Origin: Bactericera cockerelli
Lineage: Eukaryota; Arthropoda; Insecta; Hemiptera; Triozidae
Direction of reading: 5' to 3'
DNA: 64,000 nt
Assembly (NCBI GenBank): GCA_024516035.1
Contig: CM044957.1
Location: forward strand, 18,001,224-18,065,223
The position numbers were made by a program, and so were the translations under genes. Shown here piece after piece: positions 33,900-46,189 of the stretch (position 1 is the stretch's first letter; each line of letters begins with the position of its first letter). Under the pieces are notes generated by a model. The model was not told the origin of the DNA, made no database searches, and saw nothing but the letters and a program-made list of their open reading frames with translations.

Positions 33900-36800
33900 A
33901 CGAACACAATCTTCCGATTTTAATAAATCTAATAATAAAAAGACAGCAATTCAATATGCTTTTCTACCTAATAAATGTTTATATTTGTGTCATTCTTCGT
34001 GTTCATTAAAGTCGGGTGACTATCTGATGTGCAGTATTAATTGTCAACTGGTATCTTCAAACAAAAAACACAACCTCGGAATCCTGAAATGAAGCACAGT
34101 ATTTGTTCACATGAAATGTCTGATGGTGGATTCAATGCCCGCCATGCATCACGGCTTCGTCTTTTGACCTCTCTCCTCCGATTAGCAAATCTTCTTCATC
34201 CTCTGGATGCCTTGAGAAAATTGAACCCATAGCATTCTTCTGACAATACGTTTATTGACTGTTTCTGTCTCTACAACAGCTATTGACTATGCACTTTACA
34301 AATTGCGATTGCATTCCTTCACTCTCGTAATACGTAATGGTACTTATGGATCCGCACTGTCGTTATTGTACCTGGGTACATCGTGAATACACCCTGAATA
34401 TTATATTATGTCAAGCATTACATTGTATTTCACACATTAATAGATGTGGCAATATTTTTAAAATTTCTTGTAATTTTTTTATATAAAATTATTACATTGT
34501 TATCATAACCTATGGTATTATTTTGTGTTTTATTTAGACCCATATTTTTTCAATATTATAAACTTGAGGTTAAGTTTCATATTTATATTCCAGCAAAGGG
34601 CAGCAACAAGATCTCATTGTTAGCTCGTGCTACAAGAAGATTCTACTTGAATTATTCATAATCCACTCCAGATGGAAATTGCTTCATGAAACTCGTTACC
34701 ATCCTCGCTACAGCTCTTAACCTTTTCTCTAATTCGCGATTTATTATTATAAGCTGGCATTAAATGGCAATTATTGTTATTATTGGTCACCGTAAGCTAC
34801 ATTCCTTCAGCTTTAGTATGATTAGATATCGCTGGTATCGATTATAGTACAGCAGAATTAATGCAAATTACAGTTCTATGCTCCTACAATGGTTAGCTCT
34901 AAGGTCCAAAGGATTTGCATCAGTACTTTGCTATTTCATCGAATACAGAACCCCGCCTTTTCAGATAATTGAAGAAGATAGCTATCGAATATTTTTATGG
35001 AATAAAATCATCTTGTATGGTGAATATAACTACTAAAGTACAGCATTTTCCTTATTTTGTTCTTGAAATTTTGAAAATATTCTATAAACCACGTCATGAA
35101 TTTTCTTCCATACAGTACTTTAGTAAGCCATCATATATCAACCAGTATTGAAAAAATATTTAGAACCGAAGTAATTGCAGTAACAAATTAACCATCGTTG
35201 AAAATTTCAAGTAAATAAAAAGTTAATTTGCAAAGAAATAGATCCGAAGGGTTGTAATACTATTATTATTATTATTAACTTTTAATATTATAAATTATTG
35301 AAATGCATCTTTCAGAAAATACATCCTTTGCCCTCAAATTTCCCAAATTAGAGAGAATTTTCTGATTCAGAATTTAGTACTATTGGAGATTTTTATTTTA
35401 ATTTTTTTTATACAAAGTTCTTACAATATCATTTCTCATATTTTCTATCCTAGGTCAGGACTTTCCAATTATTCCGGAATGCATATGTACCAAGTTTTTT
35501 TTCTTAATTCAAGATGTGCTTAATTTTTTACAATAATATGTACTTTGTAAGTTTGTACTGTTGTAGGTACAGGGTACACATTAGGTTGAGTCATCTTTAG
35601 TGATGTAGTCAAGTAACTCGGTTTCTCTGGCGATATTTTATTTTAGTAAATATTTTTAGAAAAATAAAGAGATGTACTTTTTTCATGAATTTTGATGTTA
35701 TTTGACCTTGTCTATTTCGGCATTAAGGATAACCCTACAAAATGTTCATCACAATTACCAACACGATACCATGTAATGATCCTTCGTACACTACACACTT
35801 GCGACCCGCATCAAACCACTAATTTGCACATTCAGGCCACCTTAGTCAAAGAAACGAATTGTATTTGATCAAATCCTGGTTTTGCTCCTTACACCGAGAT
35901 AGTTTGATGAGTAGGTAGTATTACTTAAATACTTACATGATTATAGTGGGTGTTCACAGATTATAAACATAATATAAGTTCAACTGTAGGTTATAGAAAA
36001 AATCAAAAACAGACCCAAAAAAACAGTGTCTGAAACTGTTCTCAATGTATGATACAAAGGTTGAAACTGCATAAATATAAAAGGTAATTATACTAATTAT
36101 AAATACCCACTGTTACATCTATTACGTTCATCCAGAATTAGTCATTCATGTATTCCATTGTGAATTCGTGTCTTACCTGTAAACAAATAAGAAGAAATAA
36201 TATCAAATTAAAATTATTGATTGATTTAATAAAATAGTTATGGACTAATTATTAAATTAAGAAATATTTGTAAGAATTTAAGGGTTTTATTTATGGTTAA
36301 GAAGTGTTAACTATCTTAAATTTTTGATACCTTCAACCGCATAGCAAAAATCGCCAAAATTCATCGAAAATGTGTTTTTTGGTTTTTAATTACAAAACCG
36401 AACACAATATCTACAGATATACTCTGAATGAAAATAATATTAGTAGTGGCCACCCTGTGATGACGGTACTAGGGTACTCATTGAAGATGACTGGAGCAAA
36501 GTGTTACATACTACGGTCATTACACTAATGCTCGAGTAATAATAGGTACCTACATATATCAAATGGCTTACCTACTACATACTCCTAATGCTTGTATCTG
36601 TGAGTATCTTTAATAAAAATCTATGATCGCGAGAATTATGCTCACTGCTGCTTTATTTATTGGGTACACTTAATTACGCGTGTAATATACAGTAATTTGT
36701 TTGCCATGTTATACAAACTGCATGTGTGGGACTCGGATATTCGTATGTATCAATGCATCTATGTGTCTTGAATAAATATGGTTTCAGTTATATTCTAATT

Positions 36801-38050
36801 CGTTTAGGCGTACTATAAATACATAATATGAATATGTGAGTTTATTTATGTACACTAATAAAATCGGGGTTTTCTCTAGAATAAACAGAATAGAGGAAAC
36901 TGTACCACCAACACATTGTTATCAGACTATTCTTGGACGCTGTTACGAAACTTTTTGGATCTAGTCTGTTCAATAAAATATAACACTTATGTATTAGGTG
37001 AGCTGTAAATGCAAACTTGCTTGTTCTCTGATTTTTCAACTGAAGAAACTGAAATCAACAACTTTACTGTTGTCCTATAGTTGCCTAGACTTTTGACTCT
37101 CAAAACTATAATGGATTAGAACTAGGTATGTACCAGAACTAGGTATGTACCTACCTAATAGAGACGTTTTGATACTCACCTATCTAATTCTCACTGAAAG
37201 CTAAATAAAAAGAAATCGCTACATGTGCTGATTTAGTTTCTAAAAGTTGGTAATCGATCATACAAGTTCAATCAATAATTACCTATAGGTAAGCACTTGG
37301 TTCTTTCAGTACATGTATTTTAGATATTTCAACCATTTATCAGTACTGTAATCATTTTAAGCAAAATAAAAGTGGTAACTGATCCTATCGATCATAACTT
37401 TCAATTGATTACTAGAAAATTTCCCCAGGCATTCTTCTAGTTTATAATCGCACTCTCTCTCTCTCTCTCTCTCTCTCTGTTACTGACTGACTAGTTTAAG
37501 CTCTCTCATTCTGTGAAAGTGCAAAAGCTTTTACCATAGCAGGGCCAGATGACAAAGTGCAATGCCTTGTTGAAAGGTACCAGATTGTATTTTTGTATTT
37601 CACAATTTCTTGAAACAGTGGAGATGTCAAATGCACCAAAATCCTATCTAACATGAACATTCTATAATAATTGCTTTTGCGAGATAACAACTCTTTTCTT
37701 GTGTATGCCCTCTTTCTCCTATTCAGAATAGAACAACTCACTGTCCTCCACTGTCTGGCTACCATCGTTCACGATGACACCACCCTATGATGTGGAGGTA
37801 AAATAACCTTTTTATAAATGAAACCTGTATGTATAAGAAAAAAATTCTGGTCCCTTGATTTCTCTTTTCCAGGTTTGGCTGTATTATCTTCTTGGAAATT
37901 AGTGGAGATGACAAATGCTCCGAAATTACAGATACGGCGTTGTACGTATACATTGTCATGAATTATGGAGCATTTATGCGATACCAAATCTTTCCCTAAG
38001 TATGTATGGGTGAGTGTTTTCTTCCTGCTCTTCGCCCTCTCTCCCAAAGT
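33900..38050. other. unassigned AT-rich sequence with a CT microsatellite
   Basis: No gene was recognised. It includes a (ATT)n tract near 35258-35275 and two adjacent copies of agaactaggtatgtacc near 37120-37150. The CT repeat is listed separately. Confidence 0.4.
37452..37478. repeat. (CT)n microsatellite
   Basis: A run of about 13 CT dinucleotides. Confidence 0.95.
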
Positions 38051-38052
38051 TT

Positions 38053-38215
38053 GCATGCACGTGATCCCACGGTGATCCCCATGGTTCGATCCCCAGCAGA
38101 CTAGAAAATTTTCTGCTCAGTATTTAGATGTAGCGCGATCAATTCATACCTCGTTAGGAGAAATGAGTAGCTATTTGCATGAATAGCGATTACATTACGA
38201 GCAAGCTATGAAGTA
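38053..38215 (+). mobile_element. tRNA-headed SINE fragment, same family as 48872-49210
   Basis: The second half of a tRNA-like head (gcatgcacgtgatcc, B box near 38083 with tggttcgatccccagc) is followed by the body seen at 48.9 kb (ttttctgctcagtatttaga, then catacctcgttaggagaaat). The A-box side is missing or diverged, so this is a 5'-truncated copy. Confidence 0.65.
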
Positions 38216-38550
38216 CTTCAATACTGATGTTATTAGGAGTATCTAAGCCCTGGGTAACCTTTAATGTTGTGAGTTGCGATATGATTCCTCTAGGATTTCT
38301 CTGTTCTCGGCCCTGTACGTTGTACCCACATATGAGAGTTATGCACTCAATATACGAGTATACATGCTCACATACTTTATGTTTATCTTGAGCATTAATA
38401 GCTGACTAAACGTTTATTAAAACACTAATCGGGAACTAGTACTACCCAAAGCTTTTACACTACTTCCCCAGTATGCCAAGAGGCCGCGTCATGCCCCAGC
38501 GGTGTTGTATTGAAAACATACAGGCATTGAGGGCGGCTCAAGAAGGGTCT

Positions 38551-39105
38551 TTTTTGACATTTTCATGTCTTTGCTCTGGCACATAACCAAAATTATGTGA
38601 CGAAATTATGTAACGAAATTATGTAACGAAATATTAAATTATAAAAAGAGAGAAGAGAAAAAGTATGTGTCATGCGCACAATATGTGTCATGCGCACAAT
38701 ACGAAATTTGGTCAGTTAAGTTTTAGACCTTGAATAGTGAAGATGAAAATGTCCCAATGTTGCAGACTCGTATGCAAGCGTTTTTTGACATTTTCATGTC
38801 TTTGCTCTGGGACATAACCAAAATTATGTGACGAAATTATGTAACGATATTATGTAACGATATTATGTAACGAAATATCGAATTGTAAAGGGAGAGAAGT
38901 CTTCTAATATCGGATATCGATATTATGGTTTCGATATTATCGATATACCTAATATCGATATTTTCGTTTCGATATTGCAACCCTAAGAGAAGAGGGAAAG
39001 TGTGTGTCATGCGCACAATACGAAATTTGGTCAGTTGGGTTTTGGACCTTGAATAGTAAAGATGAAAATGTCGAAATGCTTGCAGACTCGTATGCAAGCG
39101 TTTTT
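38551..39105. repeat. tandem duplication of about 230 bp
   Basis: Unit 1 (38551-38780) and unit 2 (38781-39105) both start ttttttgacattttcatgtc and end gcagactcgtatgcaagcg. They share the aattatgtaacga repeats and the tgtcatgcgcacaata block. Unit 1 has that block twice in a row (38664-38702). Unit 2 is longer because of an 86-bp insertion listed separately. Confidence 0.9.
38900..38985. repeat. 86-bp insertion rich in ATATCGATAT palindromes
   Basis: Present only in unit 2 of the tandem duplication and flanked by a direct repeat of agagaag (38893-38899 and 38986-38992), which looks like a target-site duplication. It consists almost wholly of overlapping atatcgatat-type palindromes. It could be a tiny mobile element or an expanded array. 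Confidence 0.6.
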
Positions 39106-39108
39106 TAA

Positions 39109-39150
39109 ACAAAATTTAACATCGCTTTCAACTGCATAGTCATATCAGAA
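39109..39150 (-). mobile_element. 3' tail fragment of the 5S-headed SINE
   Basis: In reverse complement it reads tatgactatgcagttgaaag followed by cgatgttaaa, matching the tail of the copy at 17.6 kb. Only the tail is present. Confidence 0.6.
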
Positions 39151-39154
39151 GACA

Positions 39155-39235
39155 CCGTGGCAGAGTGAGTTAGCGCGCTAGGGATTGTACGCATGGTGAC
39201 CTGGGTTCAATTCCCAGCGGGGCAGGAATTTTTTT
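39155..39235 (+). mobile_element. tRNA-like SINE head
   Basis: The A-box region gtggcagagtgagttagcgc and the B box gggttcaattcccagc are intact and match the head of the SINE at 48872-49210 closely. Downstream the sequence turns into T and CT-rich repeats instead of the SINE body. It is a head-only copy or a different subfamily. Confidence 0.65.
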
Positions 39236-39315
39236 TTTCCTCACTCTCTCTCATTTTCTCTCTCTTTCTCTTTCTCTCACTCTCTATAACTATCTGTGTG
39301 TCTCTCTCTCTCGAA
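39234..39315. repeat. CT-rich low-complexity tract
   Basis: Irregular (CTCT)n and (TTTCTC)n sequence between two SINE pieces. Confidence 0.85.
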
Positions 39316-39354
39316 TATACATCTCTGTCTTTACCTCTTTTTGTTTGAATTTGT

Positions 39355-39494
39355 GTTTTACGTCGCTTTCAACTTTATGGTCATATCACGACGGGGGTGT
39401 TACCCTCCTTTCGCCAGAAACTCATAAACCTGCTACCCAGAATATCCTCATCCAGCCTGGGTTGGGCCGGAATGTCAGCATCACGAAGTCTTCA
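39355..39494 (-). mobile_element. 5S-headed SINE, lacking most of the head
   Basis: Reading the minus strand, only the last bases of the 5S-like head remain. The core (ccggcccaacccaggctgg) and the full tail (acccccgtcgtgatatgacc-like, ttgaaagcgacgtaaaac) follow. Confidence 0.75.
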
Positions 39495-39499
39495 CCATT

Positions 39500-42390
39500 A
39501 TAATCAATAATGAACATTATTATCAACATCATAATATAGTACCGGAGTCGTTGTCATATCCAGGATCTCCGCTCAATAATTAATCATGCCTCATTAGAAA
39601 ATTATAAAGAAAAGTTAAAAAGGCAAGGCCATATTTAACAATCAAAGTCATGCTTTAAATCAGTTGTTCAATTTTTTATCATTGAAATTTTTTGCAAACT
39701 GCGGTCAAACTGGTAGTTAGTTATAATAAATACATAAATTACTAACAAGAAGCTACAGATAAATCATTTCCTAATGAGTCATGTCGATAGGTATAGGTAC
39801 CTCTTTTCCAGTCCATCTCGGTATTAACCTCTCATCGATATTAACCTCTCTCTGCTAGCTGTCAGCAATAACATACCGCAATTAACCGCAGGAGTCCTGA
39901 CTTCAGGAGCAACAATAGAGATGATGAGAGGAGAAAACAGTGATACCTCTTGTCCTGCTCATTAACGAGATATGTATTGGAAATAGATAAATGCGTATCT
40001 GATTACTGCTTCTTACAGCTAGCTTAGAAATTGTTAGATGTTTCTGTATAATTAATGGACGCTAGGTCATTCCCATAGGTCCTAGGACTAGCAGGATGTA
40101 TTCAATGTTTGTACTTTTGTACTTCAGTATCTATGAGGTAAGACCGTAAGATAGACAGCCGTAATAGTAAATAATAAGCAGAGGGCTTTTGTCAAAAAGT
40201 GACCCATTGCAATAAGTTATTTTCGATGTTAAATAGAAAGTAAAAAGTTAAAAACGAGACCATCCTTACTAGTTCAATGCGCTTTGTAAAGCACCTAGAA
40301 AGGCTAGATTTTTCGATAACATTTTTACCATCGATATTTTTTTAAATAATATAATACAAATTAAACAGTAAAATACATAAATGTACATTATAGTTTGCAC
40401 ATTTTAAGGAATAATAAGAGGAGAAGTGATTTGTTCGAAAAATTTGGGCTGGATGGGGCCATATTTTTTCTATCCGTCTTATAGTGGATTTTCTAACCAT
40501 CTATCTATGGATATTCTATCTAACAATGTTGATGGATAAAACAAATGCTATCGAATATTTTTTTCTGTTTATCAACTTGATAGGGCACATTGCCTCGTTC
40601 CTCAGACTAGGAAGGCATTTTTTATATTTTATAAATAGTTAAAAGCATTTCTTGTTATCCAGGAGTGTACTTTGTAATAAAAAATATAACTTCACTTGAT
40701 AGAATAAAATAAATATTCTTCTAACACAATAATTTCAAACTTGAATCGATATTTTTCTTAATGAATAGGTAGTACAGAGCCGCCAGAAGTAGGTACCAGC
40801 CCCGGTACGTGCTCCACACTAGTCCACCTAGGAGCTATTAATAATAATTGCGGGATAGAAGCAAATAGGTGCTGGAGGTGTGGGCTAGGACGAGGTACGG
40901 AACGGAAGAGATGGCTAAGTCATCGCTCAGGCAGGAGCGATTGTATATCTATGAATGGACCAATTAATATCCATCTAGGTATTATAATTGAATAGAAGAG
41001 TAATGGAATCTTACAAAATAACAATAAATAGCAGATTATAATATAGAATAAGAATTTAAAAACAATTTTTTTTTTTTTAAAAAAAAACAGCAAATATTTG
41101 TTGTTACGTGATAACAGCCCATGGGGAGAAAAATACACAGCCAATTATGAACACAATACTTCCTCGTGATTGGTTCACATTGTATACACTTGTCCATTTG
41201 GTGCATATTATAGGTACTTACACTACTTATACTAATTGTAGCACCGTGTAAGTTAGCTTCATAAACGAGGAGTTAACTATTACCTAAACAAGTTTTAGAA
41301 GAAGAATGTCAAATTGCTTTTAGGATTGGAATTCTACAAAGAAAGTCGCCCATCAACCAGATCATGGGTGCCAAATCATCAAATAATTTATCCAGAGCCC
41401 GCGCCCACGTGTGGGTGGCTATGGCCCATGGGCACTGGCCTTTCACTCTTTGGGTACTGAAATATCAATAAAAGTTCATGGAACATTTAACAAACGTTAA
41501 ATCTTGTGTAATAAAATAAACATTTGTTTGTTCTTAGAGTGCTCGTAAACAGTGATCTTTTGATAGTTGAAAAACATAATCAAGATGATAAGACAACCGG
41601 TGGTAACAAAGTCTTAGTGAGACAAATATAGATAAAGAGAATGGTCATGGCTCAGTTTACTCATTTTATTAATACATATACCAGGTACTCTGCAAGTACA
41701 TGAATACAGAGCTTTATTTATGCCGTCTACACAGAACTTTGTCATCCTTCAGGTCAATCATAATAGCGGACAAAATATTTAAACGAGCAAGGAATAATCT
41801 ATGCACCGCTCAGGATTTGAAATCATGGCTCCACGGAAGGTCTCAGGTTAGAACCCCAGAGTAGACAAAAAATTGTTTTCAAAACTTGGCTGCATTTTGT
41901 TTGTAAGGGATAACTCCGGGCTCGTTATGACCCAGCACATAAATGGGAAGAACTGTGTCACTTCTCGCCCATCAGAGGGAAGGCATAGTGCTTTCTACGA
42001 GACAGACAAGCTACAACACAGACCAGAAGCGCCTACAGATGGTAACAGTAGTTAATTATTTTGCCTAGGTCATTTGCTACGGAAATGTACTCTAAAATTG
42101 AAAGTAAATCATGCCCAAATGAAGCAGGTGAGAAAGACACTCTAGCGCCATATCTGACAAAGATTCAAATTACTCCTTCAGCCAGAACTGAGTCACTGGA
42201 ATAAATAACGGTGTTTTTTATGAGTAGGTAAGCGAGTAGGATATCCGACTATAATTTATTCACTTATACCTAATAGAGCTTGAATCGTTGAATATTCCTG
42301 AGTACTATTAATTTAGACTAGGTACACCTATTTCAATTTGACGGATTACGGTTTAAGTGTCAAGTTTTAATTGATTAGTATTGAAATTGC
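39500..42390. other. mostly unassigned; one dispersed-repeat match
   Basis: At 41144-41200 a segment similar to 33583-33640 occurs, showing a shared dispersed repeat. Around 41815-42055 a GC-richer patch with a B-box-like ggttagaacccc might be another worn SINE. Nothing else was recognised. Confidence 0.4.
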
Positions 42391-42395
42391 ATCTA

Positions 42396-43261
42396 CAGGG
42401 TGGGGCAAAAGTCTGGAAACCCCTGAATAACTTTCGAATGCCTTCTTCGGTAAACTTAAAATTTTGTACGGTAAACCGGGCTAATAAGACCTTCTTTTAG
42501 AGTGGAGTCGATTTTTGTTACCGGCCCCCATGTCGGGGCCAGGGGGGCCAACTTCATTTTTTTAAATACGAACCCCCACCTTGCGATACATTTTTGGAAA
42601 GGTCTTCAAATAAGAAATACATTGGTGCAAAATTTATTTTTTTAATATTATTTTTTTGCAAATGGCGTCCAACTTTGTGTATGCAGTAAAGTCTGGAAAC
42701 CCCTGAATATCTTTCGAAAGGACTTTCCCAGTAAATTTAAAATTGTGTACGGTAATCCTTGGTAATTAGACCTTATATTAGAATTGGACCAATTTTTTTT
42801 TTTACTGGCCCCCATGTCGGGCCAGGGAGGTCAACTTCATTTTTTTAAATACGAAACCCCACCTTGCGATACATTTTTGGAAAGGTCTAATTACCCCGAC
42901 TTACCGTGCACAATTTTAAATTAACTGAGAAAGCGCTTTCAAAAGATATTCAGGGGTTTCCAGACTTTCCTGCATACACAAAGTTGGACGCCATTTGCAA
43001 ACAGTTTAATATTAAAAAAATAAAATTTGCACAAATGTATTTCTTATTTAAAGACCTTTCCAAAAATGTACCGCAAGGTGGGGGTTCGTATTTAAAAAAA
43101 TGAAGTTGGCCCCCCTGGCCCCGACATGGGGGCCGGTAACAAAATTCGACCCGACTCTAAGAGAAGGTCTTATTAGCCCGGTTTACCTTACAAAATTTTA
43201 ATTTTACCGAAGAAGCCATTCGAAAGTTATTCAGGGGTTTCCAGACTTTTGCCCCACCCTG
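42396..43261. mobile_element. 866-bp nested palindrome (fold-back MITE) with TA duplication
   Basis: The ends are perfect reverse complements (cagggtggggcaaaagtctg and its complement) and TA lies on both sides (42394-42395 and 43262-43263), as in Tc1/mariner-type insertions. The arms run about 42396-42686 and 42970-43261. The interval between them (42687-42969) is itself a second, more diverged copy of the same palindrome, starting and ending with the same aaagtctggaaacccctgaa. The four copies are therefore arranged + + - -. There is no coding capacity. The Tc1/mariner assignment rests only on the TA and the CAGGGTG-type end. Confidence 0.9.
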
Positions 43262-43345
43262 TATAACCTACAATAATCTACATCATGATGTAATAACTTT
43301 GATTGAAAAAAAAAAGAAACTAATAAAGGTAATTCGAAAATCCAT

Positions 43346-43616
43346 GCGCCAGTAGCACAGCGTTGATGGCACGTTGAATACACCAGTTCTCGTTCTGTCA
43401 CTTAAGTTAAGCGACGTCCAGCGAGGTTAGGAATTCCATGGGTAACCGTTCAAATTCAAACCCTCTCGTAATTAATGATGCTGGCTATTCCAGGCCCAAC
43501 CCAGGCTGTATGAGGTTAATGTGGGTGGCTGATTTGTAAATTTTCAGCGAATAGAGGGCAAAACCCTCGTCTTGAATGACCCAGGTGTATTATATATGAA
43601 GACGTTAACAAAAAGT
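43346..43616 (+). mobile_element. 5S-headed SINE, older copy
   Basis: A 5S-like head (gatggcacgttgaatacacc, gttaagcgacgtccagcgag, a worn box C ccatgggtaacc) is followed by the core (ccaggcccaacccaggctg) and the tail (gaagacgttaac). A few extra bases sit near the start (agtagcaca). No poly(A) remains. Confidence 0.8.
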
Positions 43617-43649
43617 TAGGATGATAACTTTGTCAACAGATAGATTATA

Positions 43650-43912
43650 ATATTTCTTCTTCTTCTTTCTTTCACTTTACCTTTTCCCAAACCTACTTTG
43701 GGTCGGCATTATTCAGCCTCATGGTGAGTTTGGTTGGTTGTGGCATATTTTTTACGGCAGGATGACCTTCCTAACACCAACGATTCTATTTGATTTAACG
43801 TCGTGATTAGGACGGGGGTTTTAGCCTCTATTCGCTGGGAATCGTACCAGCTACCCACATTAACCTCACCCAGCCTGGGTAGGGCCGGAAATGCCAGCCT
43901 CACGTAGGGCGT
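43650..43912 (-). mobile_element. tRNA-core SINE, 5'-truncated
   Basis: On the minus strand it starts within the core (ggctggcatttccggccc) and runs through acccccgtcc and the RTE-like block ggaaggtcatcctgcc. It ends in a GAAGAA microsatellite tail near 43650. The tRNA-like head is absent. It is the same family as 22234-22589, and it lies head-to-head with the 5S-headed copy just upstream. Confidence 0.75.
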
Positions 43913-44029
43913 ATGTTATTGTGTAAGAAAATAAGAAATATGAATTCTTCGCCGTATCCAAATGATTTCTTCTCTCTCTCTCTAAAGGAGACTCGTTTGC
44001 TGAAATTCGGTGGTTACTCGTATTATTAA

Positions 44030-44095
44030 ACAGTCTGAGTGAGGTTAGTTTGAGTAGCTGATGGTGTGAAGTTTCCAGCGGATTGTGGTTCAAAT
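44030..44095 (+). mobile_element. fragment of the shared SINE core
   Basis: The bases cagtctgagtgaggttagtt followed by tgagtagctg match the core in plus orientation. No head or tail can be recognised. Confidence 0.45.
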
Positions 44096-44224
44096 ACAAA
44101 GCATGAATATTAAATATTTAAAAATTTAATCAGGGGTCTAGGTATATTTTAATCAGACCGTTTGTGGCGAATAGTAGTGAAAGTCCAATGTTACAGAAAT
44201 GTTAAGCAATGAATAAGTAATTAC

Positions 44225-44407
44225 TTGTGTATCGCATTTGGGTCGGTCCTCATCAAAGGCTCCCGAGTCAGAAGTGAGTGGAGGTTTCCTGTGGGCCCAG
44301 GACATGATGAGTATTGAGATGACTATCAGGGCTGTCAGGTGGCGGCCCCCCTGACTGACGTATACTTGCTCACGGCGGGATTTAATTACTTTGAACCTAA
44401 CGCTGCG
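44225..44407 (-). CDS. putative host exon, possible membrane segment
   Basis: A minus-strand frame is open for 61 codons between a TAG (44410-44408) and a possible donor CAA|GTAATT (GT at 44224-44223). Codons are strongly G/C-ending, unlike the surroundings. The product starts basic (RFKVIKSRREQVYV), has a hydrophobic run TALIVISILIMSW, and ends AHRKPPLTSDSGAFDEDRPK then CDTQ. Two readings are possible. It may be an internal exon with a membrane segment. Alternatively it may be a first coding exon starting at the ATG inside the run (MSWAHRKPPL) and preceded by a GC-rich leader that would extend to about 44650. I cannot name the protein. Its strand is the same as that of the 12.4-kb exon, so both could belong to one gene. 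Confidence 0.45.
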
Positions 44408-44410
44408 CTA

Positions 44411-45469
44411 GTGGACTCTATTTACTGGGGGCCGTATGCGGCGATTTGGCAGTGGGTAAATCCACTCTGTTGTGTAACCCGACTACCGACTACATGAGTG
44501 CTAGATCTAGGATCACCCGCACGTACCTATGTTTGATTAATCTCTCTTCTCTAGTATACAGGATGGGACAAAAGAATGAAGTCTGTTGTGGGATGTCCGG
44601 AGCTCAGCAAACCGTCGCGTCGAGTGTACCTGTGACGTGAACCGTTTTAATTTTAATACATTTTTGAAGAAGAAATTTTCTTACACACTATGTAAGAAAA
44701 TTATAGAAAACATGCTGAGACATAGAATTGCCTACCGTACGGACATGCCCAAGTTGATTTTAAATTATTTCCCTCACGATTTTCGGAGTACTCCACTGGC
44801 TATGAATAATGATTATTTGCTTAATTTTTTTACAAGAAATTTCTCTTGAAACACGTGTCACTTATTTAAGATAACTATTTCTACAATGTAGGTATACATG
44901 TTTGTATATGTATTCCCTATACATGGACTTTATGATCGATGACAGTTTAGATTTGCAAATAAACATACTAAGAAAACATTCCTAGTAAAATCGTATTGGT
45001 AGAAAAAGGCGTCTTCTGTCCTAGAAACGAATTTACAAGCAAGAACGCTAATGTTGATTACAATTTCCTATAGCTATTTCTTACATAAAAACATTTTTTA
45101 TGTAGTTAAAAAACTAGCTAGTGATATAACGGTAGCTGGATACTCGACATTCTATAGAACCGTCAATTATCACTTGAACAGATATTCGAATTCATCCACC
45201 TACATTTAAATCCGACCATACTCTTCATTATGAATAATATACGATAAAATTATACACTACAGTAGTGACTGCAGCATCATATAATATTAGTTGCTAGTAT
45301 ATATATTCTATAGGTGCATATAGGTACCTATAATGTAAAAACAGTTTCTCTGATATGTGTTTCTCGAATTAACCAATAATTTATAATTATCTAACCTATT
45401 GATATGAAATACCTACCTATAGAAATGTACTATTATACTGAACTTCTAGATAGGTAGGTACTATTTGAA
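44411..45469. other. GC-richer stretch to about 44650, then AT-rich unassigned
   Basis: The first 240 bp are unusually GC-rich and may be 5' leader sequence of the exon candidate. At 44557 tacaggatgggacaaaag resembles the end of the TA-flanked palindrome at 42.4 kb. The remainder shows nothing recognisable. Confidence 0.35.
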
Positions 45470-46188
45470 TTATTTGAATATTTTATTTATTTATTTGAAA
45501 AGGTATAATTAACATGTTGGTACACTATTACAAATTACACCTTATTGTACGAAATCTTAAAAAATATAGATATTATGATAAAATAATACAATATAAGAAT
45601 TGTTATGACAAGTCAAGCAGAGGATTCAGGTTTGATTCAAGTCATCCAAGCATTTTCTAAATGTTCTTGGGTTGAAAAAATCAATATCCTGTGAGAGCAG
45701 TACATTTCCTAGAGTAAAGATATGATTCCAAGGATTTGTTTTGTGCCTTGGTGGTATAAAAATTTCTTTTTGGTTCCGTGAGGAGGACACTCGAACTTTA
45801 ATTTTGAAGTTATCTAAAAATGATGTACATAGAGCTAGATTGTGTATATTATTAAACAAAAAAATATATATGTTCATATCTCGTCTACAACTAAGTGAAG
45901 CAATATTAAAATATTTGCATATTCTAGGATATGAGTAAAATATTCTATGTGTTAGAAAACGATCATACAATGTCCCTACAAATGTTTTCTGCACTCTTTC
46001 GAGTTTATTTACATTCGTTTTATGAAGTTTACCAAATATAGGGGACCCATATTCAATTCTACTTCTAATGAAGACATTAAATAAATGTATCATAATTACA
46101 GGTGAGTTAAACTGACCACAGAGTTTTAGTAACATGCCAAACCTGGAGAAACATTGGTTGGTTGTTTTACAAATTGTTTTAATACTAA
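45470..46188 (-). mobile_element. 5'-truncated Jockey/CR1-like LINE
   Basis: The minus-strand protein frame is followed by about 150 bp of untranslated sequence and an AAATAAATAAATAAA tail (45480-45497 on the plus strand). This tail type is common in Jockey/CR1-group LINEs. The 5' part, including the catalytic reverse transcriptase motif and the endonuclease, is missing. No target-site duplication was found by eye. Confidence 0.75.
45626..46135 (-). pseudogene. C-terminal reverse transcriptase region of a Jockey/CR1-like LINE
   Basis: The remaining frame is 169 codons from the first ATG and stays open somewhat further upstream. It reads LFNVFIRSRIEYGSPIFGKL, NKLERVQKTFV, then near the end RVSSSRNQKEIFIPP, NPWNHIFTLGN and IDFFNPRTFRKCLDDL. 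This order (LVRS.LEY.S.IW-like, LE.VQ..F, then a C-terminal R.N...F..P segment) is the usual end of Jockey/CR1-type reverse transcriptases. The YxDD-type core is absent, so the protein cannot work. The lack of internal stops suggests a fairly recent truncated insertion. Confidence 0.8.
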
Positions 46189-46189
46189 T

